Below are positions 20,641 through 32,100 of a stretch of 64,000 nt of DNA, in pieces. This DNA is from Hemicordylus capensis (Eukaryota; Chordata; Lepidosauria; Squamata; Cordylidae). The stretch lies in the NCBI RefSeq assembly GCF_027244095.1, contig NC_069658.1, positions 264,190,687-264,254,686 on the forward strand, given 5' to 3'. Made by a program: the position numbers and the translations under genes. Within the stretch, counting starts at the first letter, position 1, and each line of letters begins with the position of its first letter. The notes under the pieces are model-generated. The model had not been told where the DNA came from, ran no database searches, and saw only the letters and a list, made by a program, of their open reading frames with translations.

Positions 20641-22467
20641 GCGTGCTAACAGCGATGCAGGAGTTATTTTTCAATAGGGTGTAGTTGAGGGAATGCAATG
20701 TTAATAGCATTGCGTGTCTTTAGTGTGCTTGAGCTTTACAGGCTTACACCAAGGGCGGGTCCCTGCCCCGAGTAGCTTACTGTCTAAAATCTGAAGTGGG
20801 GTTGGGGCAGGGAGTGGATGAAGGCGAGGGGAAATGGAAGTCGTCTGCATTCTGTTCAGTTACACAGCTTCTGGATTTGCAGCCGTGTTCCTCTGTTGTT
20901 GTAAAAATCAGAGTCTAGTGGCACCTTAAACGAAACCAGACGAAACAGACTACTTGTCCCTGAACACTTTTGTGCCAATAAATTTGGAAATCTTTGAAGC
21001 GCCACTAGCTTTGCTCTTTGTTCTTGGATTCAGTTTCAGTAGGAGACGATCGGTACTGGCTTGTGCTCTTGGAAAAGGTAGATCTTGAAGAAAGATTTGG
21101 AGGAAAAGAGGGAGGTGGGTACTTATACGAAGGTAGTCAGGAAAGTAGTTCTAAGTGTATAAGGTAATGTAAAGTTTGCCCAGTTTCTTGCTGTCTCTTT
21201 TCCCATCACAATCCCATAAAATGTAACAAGAAACTAGATCCAAGGATTTTGTAAATTGGATCTACCAACCCTACTGTACAAATAATGAAGCAGTTTGTCG
21301 CACGCCTGGTGGTGGTTGCTGGGCATTATTCTGGTTTATATCCTGATAGCTCAGGGGAGTGTGTGTGTGTGTGTGTGTAAAGTAAATAGGACTGAGCTGT
21401 GTATCCCAGTTGCTTGGGCACCTGGAAGCCTAGAAGTTTGTTGCTGATACTTAGGAACCAAGAAAATGTTGATTTTTTAAAATCTTGGGCATCAACGTGT
21501 CTTGGGCCAACTTTAGTTAAGAGAGAATCAACAATATTGTGCACACATTATTAAATAGGTAAGAATGATTAGAAATTGTAATTTCTAACCAGCGTGTTTA
21601 GAGTGCTGGACTAGGACCGGGGAGACCCGAGTTCAAATCCCCATTCAGCCATGATACTTGCTGGGTGACTCTGGGCCAATCACTTCTCTCTCAGCCTAAC
21701 CTACTTCACAGGGTTGTTGTGAGGAGAAACTGAAGTATGTAGTACACCCCTCTGGGCTCCTTGGAGGAAGAGTGGGATATTAAAAAAAGTAAACTAATGC
21801 AAAAGCTCAGTGAAATATCTCCCCCCCCCCAATGGCCCCTATGTAGAGCCTCTTTGTGCAGAAGTGTCTTTCTGCAACCTACATGTGAAGGCTGTAATAT
21901 TTGAGTTGCCCACCAGATTTCGATTGTGATGTACAACTGTGCAGTCTCCCTAAAGGACCATTGGACTGGGATGCAAGCCCCCCCTGTCTTTCCAGCCCTT
22001 CTTTCTAGTTGTAGCAGCCCTTGATGTTCAGAAGAAGGTGTGAAATATTTATGATATTGCTTAGGATTCCTCAAACTGCTTGTTGCATTGACAAGTGATT
22101 CACTGCTAAAACTGTGGCTGGAGAAAATCCCCTTGTAGCATGGAAGCGCTCTGACAATAAATTGGTTAGGAATCGATTGAGTTTCTCTACATCAGCATGT
22201 GCTTAGAAGTTGGAATGTTTTCAGATGGCAGCCCATATAGGGTTGAATGAAATTCCTAGTTATAAGCATCACTCTGGGGCAATCGGGCATCTAGGGTTTT
22301 TCCACTTCTGTCAAGATCTCTACCCCATGGTAGTGGGACTGTAAATGGGAGCAGAATGTGTAAACGCAGTCTTGATTTGGAGATGGGGCATGGGATATCT
22401 GCTTTTCTGTTGCCTGTTGTGAAGTGGTTGGTTTATAACTCCTCTCTTGTGTTTGTTTTCTCCCCAG
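20641..22467 (+). other. 5' UTR intron of SH3BP5L
   Basis: This inferred intron holds a (GT)10 microsatellite (21359-21378) and one MIR-like SINE. Nothing else was recognised. Confidence 0.45.
21585..21785 (+). repeat. MIR-like tRNA-derived SINE
   Basis: The head agtgctggactaggaccgg is followed by a B-box segment gagttcaaatcc, a MIR-type core (gtgactctgggccaatcac), then cacagggttgttgtgagg. The 3' end is gggctccttggaggaagagt. This is the same family as 62855-63075, in the opposite orientation. Confidence 0.75.
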
Positions 22468-22937
22468 CCCCATCTCTACTCTACTGCTTCAGTTCTCCAA
22501 TCTCTGCGGCTGGACACTGTCTCAGGGAGGGGGGTGTCTTCGGGGTGGACAGCGAAGGGGGGGTGGAGGATGCACCTGGTGGGGAATTTTCTCCACCCCC
22601 TCTGTGAGTGAGCCTCTGCTAAGTGTGCCGCCCTCTAGGACCAGAGCATGTGTGTCTTTCTTGAAGAATTCCAGCTGGCCTGACTTCCTTTCGTTCTGGG
22701 CAACACGTGGTCCCAGGAGCTGCCCCCACCACTCTGTGGACTGGCACCACCATTTCTGCCTCTTTCCTGCCTACTTTCCTTGCTGCATGTGCCAAATGCA
22801 TCTTCGTGGACCTAGCAGCCTTGTGCCAACGGGTTGTGGATGGGCCTGGTGTTAGGATGGTGCCTGCCTCCTTGTGACAGGGCCAGCCCACCCATACAGG
22901 AAGACTGGAAGCTGCAGAGGGGCAGTGGACACCTGGG
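22468..22937 (+). other. SH3BP5L: 5' UTR part of SH3BP5L exon 2
   Basis: The acceptor tttgttttctccccag ends at 22467. The 470-nt leader contains at least two short upstream frames (ATG at 22649, 12 codons including its stop, and another ATG near 22786). These could lower translation of the main frame. The exon may be shorter if an internal acceptor is used. Confidence 0.5.
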
Positions 22938-23141
22938 ATGGAGGACTCGGAACATCGGTTGGTGCTGGGCATGAACATGGGTGATGGGCGGCAGACACCT
23001 CCTGGGGAGCTGCGGACACCCACTGAAGAAGGGCAAGAGCAGAGGACACCTGTGCCTGAAGCCATCTGTGATGGTGGTGGGGATGCCAAGACTTCTCAGA
23101 GGGCGGCGGAGGAAGAGGAGGAGCTTGACCCCCGAATCCAA
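22938..23141 (+). CDS. SH3BP5L: SH3BP5L coding exon 1
   Basis: Residues 1-68. The ATG at 22938 opens MEDSEHRLVLGM, and the exon ends EEEEELDPRIQ at donor gtgaga. The acidic run followed by DPRIQ is the family's entry into the coiled coil. The N-terminus before it is less conserved, so the start is chosen as the only in-frame ATG giving a family-like length. Confidence 0.9.
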
Positions 23142-26100
23142 GTGAGAGAGAGCTGGATTTTTCTTTCTGCTATCATGTGCCTATAGGCAGCCTTGTGGCT
23201 ATTCGGAATTTCCATGGTTATGCAACGGGAGCTTGCAGCCTGGTTCATTCTAAGGGCGTATCCAAAATACAAACATAAACCAGTTTTGCTGCTATGGCTA
23301 CTTCCCCATCCTCTAATAGGGAAAATGCTTCATGCTGCCAACCGATCAATAATAAGAATAATAAGCCCAGTCAGTTTTTTTTAAAAAAAACCTCCCTTCT
23401 CCTCTCCCCGCCCCCCCAGCATCCGGGCCACTTGCCAGACTGCTGAGTGAATTGGCAGCATTTGAGTAAAGATGACATTTATTTGAGCAAGAGTCAGCAG
23501 GATCAGTTTCACTTAGTAGACAGGATGGGGCTGTTGAGCTTGGGCCCAGCTCATCATTTCACATGCTGGTTCCCGTGAGGCTGCTGAGTGCCTGTGCCTG
23601 CTCCCCGACCCTGCTCCTACCACTATCTCTGTTGAGCTGAAGCATATGGGGCGTGCAGTGGCAGAGCAGCTTGGCTGTGGCAGCTATAGGGACTGCTCTT
23701 TCACCCTGTGTTGGAACACAGTGGTTGTCTCAGACCTGGCAAGAGAAAAGACACTTGGTCCAGGTCACCCGGATGCTGTATCGTCTCCATTGGTTGCCAG
23801 TTCACTTCCAGGCTCAATTTAAACTGCTGCTGTTGACTTTTAAAACCCCAAACCAGGGGTCTCAATCTTCCGTTGTTGTTGGATTACTGCTACTAGGAAT
23901 ATGTTTAGACCTCTTTTCAACAAAATTTCTCAAAGTAGTTTAGAAAGAAAAATAAATAAATAATAACTAAGATGGCTCCCTGCCCCAAATGGGTTCACAA
24001 TCTAAAAATAACCAGAAGGTAGACACCAGCAACAACCACTAAGGGATGCTGTGCTGGAGTTGGCTAGGGACAATTGCTCTCCCCCTGCTACCCCTGATGG
24101 CGCAGTGGTAAAACTGCCGCCCTGTAACCAGAAGGTTACAAGTTCGATCCTGACCAGGGGCTCAAGGTTGACTCAGCCTTCCATCCTTCCGAGGTTGGTA
24201 AAATGAGTACCCAGAATGTTGGGGGCAATATGCTAAATCATTGTAAACCGCTTAGAGAGCTCCGGCTATAGAGCGGTATATAAATGTAAGTGCTATTGCT
24301 AAATAGAAGAGAATTACCATTTTTGAAAGGTGCCTCTTGGCTCAGCAGAGGTACTGTTAACTCTGCTAATAGGACTATGGTTCCCATCATCCCCCAGCCA
24401 CAGTGGCCAGTAGCCAAGGGTGGTGGGAGCCGTAGGCGAACAGCTGTAGAAGAGCTTTCGTTTGAGACCCCTGCCCTAAACTGTCTGGAACCAGGTTATC
24501 TTTAAGATTTCCTGCTTTTCTATGAATGTGGCTGAGCCCATCTTAGATGGGCATTTGAGCCCTGCTCTCTGGCCCATCTTGAACTGAAAACTACCTGCTG
24601 GGTACCAGAGTCGAGCAAGGTGGGGCTTCTCTGTAGTGGCACTTCAACTTTGGAATTCCCTCTCAAGGGAAATACAACAGGCTCCCTGCCCTTAAGTGGT
24701 TACTGAAGATTTCCCCATTTTATTCTTTAGTTCTGCTGCTTTAACCAATCGAGCTGTGGTCTCTTTATGTGGCAGGTTTTTTCATATTGTGTGGTGTATA
24801 TACCAATATTTTAGTGTTTCATACGATGATGATTTTGTTAGCCATCTTGGGTTCATTTCATGAGAAAAGTGGGGTATAAAACATAAATGAATATCCCCAG
24901 CACCAGCCATAGGCACAATCAGGTTTTGCTCTTGGCTGTGCTCCCACTGGCATATGGCTTCACCTAGTCACCTGGATTTATGAAACCCAAAGCTTGGCAA
25001 TCATAAAAAAAATCTAGGCTCTGTTGTTTTATAAGGATTTCTGGACTGGAAACACCATCTTCCTCCCAGCACTCCTTGAAGGGGCGGGGGAAGGTTTGGC
25101 TATTAAGTGTGTTGAAATTTGCAGTGTGACATTCCACAGTAGAGGAAATTAGAATACCAGTCAATGGATTGCACTCCTCATTTTGCTTTGAAGGTCTGTG
25201 TCCTGCTTTCCAACTGAATGATCCTCAGGGTGACCAACAACAGACTGCAATCATACAAAAAGCAAACAAATGGAAAATCATCACAAATACACATATAGCC
25301 CAGCAACCCTTGGTGTCCTGGTTGACGGCAGAAGCTAGAGTGCCTTTCCCCTCATTTCAGCAGAATTGGCAGTCGTAGTGGAGTGTTCTTTCTGTTAGGG
25401 ACGTGGGGAGAAGCAGGCCTCCTGCTGCTGTTCCTTCTCTGGCTGGTGGTTACAGCCAAGCTGATTTTAGAAGCTGAGCATATCCAAGCTGGATAGAGCA
25501 AGAGCGATTCGTCTCTAAGTCAAGGCTGTGTGTATCTGCTCACACCAAATGTGTGCAGCAAAGAGTGATGAGTTTTGGTCTCCTGAAAATGTTTGCTGCT
25601 GTCCTTTTTAAAGAGGAGCAATTCTACCTTTGACTGCAAAGACGGAGTGAAATTTGATTAGCCAGAAGGTGCTTGAGCAAGTGTGTTAGGTTCCATTTAT
25701 ATGTAAATTAACCTGTTTTCATGGGTACATCTTAGATTTTATTACTAAGAATATGTACTGTTTTTCAATAAAAAGTAATGGCTAACATAGCAAGAGGTTA
25801 TCAAAATGATTCCCTATCCCCAAAGGGCTCACACAAAAAACCATCCGCGCACACACCCCACCAGGAACAAACCACTGGAGAGATGCTAAGTTGGGCTGAA
25901 TTGGGACAGTTCTATCCCTGCTAAACATAAGAGAGCCACCTCATTTTTTTAAAAGGAGGTACTATAGCAACCATTTAGCATGCATATATTTATTTTATTT
26001 TATTTTTTATTTTATTAAATTTTTGTACCATCTTTCATTAAAATAATCTCAAGGCAGTTTACAAAACATTTAGAACAATATAAAAACCATAAAAACTACA

Positions 26101-29100
26101 CAATAAGAATTAAAATGGAATATAAAAATACAATTAAACAAACAAACAAACATGTACAATATAATCATAAGATACAAAGCAGCAGCAACACTCATTTAAA
26201 AGACTGTGGTGGAGAGGCTCACTGGGAGAGCATTCTAAAGTGTACATTTACATTCTGCCTTTCTGTTACAAATACAGTGTCCAAGGCAACTTACAAAACC
26301 ATAATAAGAACCAGAACAATAACAAATACAATAATAAAAAACAACCACCACAGCAATAAAATCCTCAAGCATCAATAAAATAATAAAAAGCAGCAGATAA
26401 TAAAGGCGACAAAAACCAGCTGGGATTACTTTTGTTTAGGCAGCATCTGAAATTAAAACTTTTTTCTCTCTCGTTTATTATTTACATTGGTTTTAAAACT
26501 TCTGTCCTACATTCTTCTGCTAGGGAATTCAAAGCAACTTACAACATAGACACAAATAATCAAGATAATATCTTTAAAAACACCCCCGCCCGATAAAATA
26601 TTAGAATAGTACAGGGGTTTCCAACCTTGGGTACTCAGATGTTACTGGACTACAGTTCCTATCATCCCCAGACACAGTGGCCTCAGCCTCTCAAGATCTT
26701 GAAGACCCAAGGTTGGGAACCCTTGGAATAGTAGAATAGGCAATCAGAACAATCCCCCAAAGAGTCAAGTCTTCACTGAGTGCCAGAAGGCATATAGTGA
26801 CAGGGCCTCTGGAGCCTCTTTTAGGAGAACATTCCAAAGCATTGGCACCACTACCAAAAAGGCCCTGTTCCTCATGACCACTTCCCAAACTCAGTCAATA
26901 TGAGGATGTGGAGCAGGACCTCAGATGTTAAATGGAGTATTAGGGACATAGTGAGGTTGATAGTGGGCAAGACTTGAGGATGAGGCTCATCGCTGCCTGT
27001 GGCTTATAAAGAATGAGAGGACAGGACCCTGCCCTGAGGGGACTACAATCCAGATATTGACACACAGGAGTCTGCTATTTAATAAAATATACTGTGAAGA
27101 TTCCAACTTTATTGTCACATTATCACAAACTTCGCTGTTGAGGTGTCCCCTATGTGTCACTACAGCTGTAGCAAATTGGTAACCCACATTAAACCTGGAT
27201 TCAAACAATCGTGTGAACAGGCCTACTATCTGGGTAAGAGTTGTGAGCCCTTTTTCAAAGAATTGGGATTGTTGCCTGTCCCTTGGGCTTCACTTTTTGC
27301 CTTTCTGACCACAGGAAGAGCTGGAGCATCTCAATCAAGCCAACGAAGAGATCAACCGTGTAGAGCTACAACTGGATGTGAGTAAGGCAGCCTTCTCAGG
27401 CTCTCTAAACTTGCTCCCTTCTCTTCCTCCACACTAGGGATGTGCACAAACCTGTTTAGAGGCCCTTTTACAGGCTTCCGAACAGGTTTGAAGGTGGGGG
27501 GGGATACCTTTAAGGGTGGGGGAGGTTACTTTTACCCTTCCCACCACGTTTCCGCCCGCTGGCGCTACACTTCAGAAGGGTTCAGTGGGGCGGCAGCATA
27601 CCTCCCTGCCACCTGGTTGCCTCATCAGACCAGAAGTGACAGGAAGTACTCGGTGCGCATTGTGCTCGCTCGGCGCGTGCACCCAACATACACGCACCTG
27701 ATGTGTGCACATGCGTCGGGTACTTCCTGTCACTTCTGACCCGACGAGATAACGGGGCGGCAGGGAGGTATGCTGCTGCCTCGCCAGACCCTTTTGAAGT
27801 GTAGCACCAGCGGGGAAAACATGGTGGGAGGGGTAAGAGACCCTCCCCCACCCTTAAATGTATCCCCCTGCCTTTGAGCTGCCCCCCACCCATTCCGTGC
27901 ACATCCCTACCCCACACATTCTGCTGCCTGTCCCCTCCCTACCAGGTGCTCGCCATCTGTTCATTTGGTGAGTGCGCATGAAGCTTCATCCAAGACTCTG
28001 TGAACTGCAGAGCATAAGAAGAAGCTGCCTTCTTACAGAATCCTCTGTAGGAAGTACAGGTCCATCTAGCCTAGTCCTGGCTATTCTGATGTGCTGCGGC
28101 TTTCGATACAGCCTCTTGCCCCTTAAGGGGAGGTTGTGATAGAATTCATACTGGCACTCAGCACTCTGGGTGGGGGGCAAGTGAGGGGACCCTCCCAATC
28201 CCACTTGCTCACCCATCAAGCCCTTTTTGGGTGGGTTGGCAGGAACAAGACTGGTAGGGTCGGTCACTGGTGCCCGAGGAGGTATGAGCACGGTCCACTC
28301 ATCTGCAGGGTCTGGTGCTCTCATGTCCCCTGACTTGTCATTCACTCCTGCCTCCACAGTTTGGGAACCCAGGAGAAACCATCAGCCTATACTCCTTGTT
28401 CTTTCCTGTGGCTTTTCTCTGAAGGGCCTTGTCAAGGCTAGTTAATATAACATAGTTTTACCTTAGCCATGTTCAGATGGTGTTGGCGTTTAAACATTAT
28501 TTATAAACTGCTTTTTGAACAAAATTGTGCTCAAAGCAGTTTACATTGCAAAAGGTATAAGAAAATGATTTTCTCTCCCTAAAGGGTTCACAGTTTAAAT
28601 GTGAGGACACTATATATGACACACACACAGAGAGCGAGAGCTCCACAGTTACAGCATTTCTCTGAAGAGACACATGCTGGACTCATGGAGAGATCCTTCC
28701 CTTGATTAGACTGTTGGGGTGCCTTGCACTCTAAGATGGGAAGACTCTCTCCATGAGTCTAGCATTTGTCTCTTCAGAGAAATGCTGTAATTGTGGCGAG
28801 CAGGTGGGTGAGGTTAAAGAGCACAGTAGCAGGAACATAGGAGGCTGCCATATACTGAGCCATTGGTCTGTCTAGATCAGTATTGTCTTCACAGACTGGC
28901 AATTTACTTGTGGATGGTGTACCCAAGTACAATGGCCACAAGAACATACCTGCAGGGCTTGGTATGTTTTTTCCATACAAGCAGAATGATGCAAGGGTGG
29001 ATCTTTTCATATTAAGAGTGTTAAAAGTACTGAGTTCATTTGCGTCTTCTAGTTTGCTTTTAATTCCTATCAAGAGCAGATCAAATTACTCATCTGCCCT

Positions 29101-32100
29101 GCTGCATAGATAGAATGAAAAGCAAACTGGGAGATGATACATATCACAGATGATCAATCTAAAAATCATTTTGCACCGGGGGGGGGGGGAATTACCTTTT
29201 AATCGGCATTTATTATTCATTGTTTACCATCTTTTCCTCATGTATTTCTCTAATTCATTAACTTTCCATGTTAGCACTTAATTCTCTGTGGTGTTCAAAA
29301 AAGTATCATTTAGACACAAAGTGTGTGTGGCGGGTGGGAAGTAAGAAGAAATATTGATTGATGGGCCGGTTTTAATGTAGGCGGAATCACTCTGGAGCTT
29401 ACTGTTTGTGCTTCTCATGGCAATTATATGCAGCTTCTTTTTTACATTTGTCCACTTTGCCCTTTGGATACCATGCATTAAAGCCCACAGCTGGACTGCA
29501 CTTAGGTTATGTAGCTGCTGTCACCTTTTGTTGACAGCTTCCTGCCAGAAAACCACTTCTAGATCACATAGGCCACCAGGAATACCATGGGTATGTCCTG
29601 CCTTGGTGGCACATCTCCATTGGCGCCACTGATGCTGGCCTAGGAGGCCACGATGTGGTCCAGGCTGATCTGTGGAATTGACCCTCTTATGCATGGCTGG
29701 TGCGATGTTGGAGTCAGAGGGAAGGGTTCTACTGGGGACAGGGCCCATGTGGCATGGCTATCGGCCTACTAGGAGGCAGGGGTTTTTAATAAGGAGCGTA
29801 CTTTCAGTACTGACTTAGTTTGTGCCACTGATTTCAACAGGAAGCCCGGACCACATATCGGAGGATTTTGTCAGAATCTGCCAGGAAGCTCAATGCTCAG
29901 GGCTCCCAGCTGGGCAACTGCATTGAGAAAGCACGCCCCTATTATGAGGCCAGGCGCTTGGCCAAGGAGGTAAGGGTGCTCTTGCCTTTACTCTCTTGCA
30001 CTGCTCGGTCTGTCATGATCTCCAGCTGCCCTAGAGAAAGGCCACGGCAGCTTCAGAGCTGGGATTCCAGATTCCTCTGGGATCATTTTATGTGACAAAG
30101 AAGGGGTTGTTCTGAATTATTTATTTATTTATTTATTTGATTTCTATACCGCCCTTCCAAAATGGCTCAAAATTTGACAGCGTCTGTTCATGTAAGCAAT
30201 GAATTCTAGGTAACTTCAGCTTCATGACTCAAGTCACTTCCAGGATATTTTCCTGCTCTTAGAAGTCCACCCTTTAGAGAAGGAGTGGGTAAACTTGACC
30301 CTCCAGCTGCGGTTGAACTACAGCTCCCATCAATCCCAGTCACAATTCATTGTGGCTGGAAATGATGGGAGTTGTAGTTTAACAACCCTGGGCCACGTTT
30401 GCCCACCCCGATATAGAGGAAAAATAACTGTGCTTTTTAAAAATTGGTGGCTATTTATTTTATAGTTTATACCCCACCTTTCAGTTCTTCAGGGAGTCCC
30501 AAGGTGGTTTACAGAATAATAATAGTGTATTATATTTAATAAAACAGCCCAGATCAGTACCATAGAAAGGGATCTGTCTGGATCCCCCTATTTTGGGATG
30601 AAATTAATGAGCTGTGAGCCTCTGACCTTGCATCAGGCTGTTAGTCTCAGTCAACTGACTCCATTCTCTCTTCCACTCTGAATAAAAGAGGGTGATCTCA
30701 TTCCACAATAACTGATTTTGTAAGCAGGCCTTAAGCTGTGTTGTGAATCATTCTGAGGAGGAGCTGAGAAGTTGCCTTTGCCAAAGACCAGGACTGCCAC
30801 TCTCAGGCCATCCAATCTAGTCTCCTCCTTCTCTGACCTGCCGAGAGAGCAAGAAAACGGGGGTTACCTAGCAACAGCAACACGGAGCCCTCTGGCTGTT
30901 TGAAATGGCCAGCGTGTGTCTGTGTGGGGAGGGGCTTCTGGAAGCACAGCATTCCCTCCGTCTGCCTCTCCTCGTTCCCAAGCCAAGCCCTAACCAAAAC
31001 GGCTTAGATCAGAGTGGAGAAGGACTGAGAGAGACAGCGAAAACCTACACCTGGCATAATGTGTCTGTGGCTGGACTGTGCCAGCTTCAGACTGCAGGTT
31101 GCATGACTGACTGCAAAAACTGCAAAGGAAAAACAAGCCCTCCCTACACATACAAAACTATCCTGTCGGGGAGAAAGTGTCCTAAACGAGCTTTCTTTCT
31201 GATGTGCCAAGATTTAATTTTTCTTTTCTTTTTTCTTTTTGTTTTGGGGGGGGGTAGGGGCTAGGATTTAACTTTCTTTTTAGACAGTGAGCATTCAAAC
31301 ATGTTGTCTAAAATGCAGTCTCAAATGGTATATCCCTGTTAAGACAGTATGTTGTAGAAGTGCACAGATGCCTGTACACTCATCCTTGTTTTTGAGTGCA
31401 TGTCAGTACCTGCATTCATTTTAAAAGTGAACCAGGGAACAGGCCCCCCAAATGCATGGTACAGGTAGGAAGTGTACTGATGCATATGCATTTATTTATT
31501 AAAATGTTCTTATATATTGCCTCCTCCAAAGACTCTAGACTTTCAACAATACCAATAACAATTAATTAAAATAATAATAATAATTATTAATAATAACAAC
31601 CTAATCAGCTGTTGTAAAAAGATCGCACAGACTGACTACAAACAAAGGCCTGACAAGGTAGCAGGGATGATATACTGGAACATCTGCAAAAAATACAAGC
31701 TACTTGTAGCCAAAAGTTGGTGGGACCATAAAATTGAAAAAGTTGAAGAAAATGAAGATGCAAAAATATTATGGGACTTCTGACTACAAACAAACATCTG
31801 CCACACAATACACCAGATATAACTGTAGTCGAGAAGAAAGAAAAACAAGTCAAAATAATCGACATAGCAATAGCAGGGGATAGCAGAATAGAAGAAAAAG
31901 AAATAGAAAAAAATCACCAAATACAAAGATCTAGAAATTGAAACTGAAAGGCTGTGGCAGAAAAAGACCCAAATAATCCCAGTGGTAATTGGCGCCCTGG
32001 GTGCAGTTCCAAAAGACCTTGAAGAGCACCTCAACACCATAGGGGCCACAGAAATCACCATCAGCCAATTACAAAAAGCAGCTTTATTGGGAACAGTCTA

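Larger units (their letters stand above)
23740..24870 (+). repeat. L2-type LINE 3' end with nested insertions
   Basis: The C-terminal L2 block (LYRLHWLPVHFQAQFKLLLLTF, here cut to 'LYRLHWLPVHFQAQFK') lies at about 23775-23850. The copy resumes at 24474 and runs to a 3' tail near 24860. A hAT-type MITE (23854-24473) is inserted in it. That MITE holds a piece of the 'gtgagcccttt' family reversed (about 23930-24085) and a tRNA-derived SINE (24087-24299). Confidence 0.65.

Noticed and set aside
22619-23141. Antisense open frames opposite the first SH3BP5L coding exon
   Set aside because: They mirror a GC-rich coding exon, lack motifs and have no splice context.
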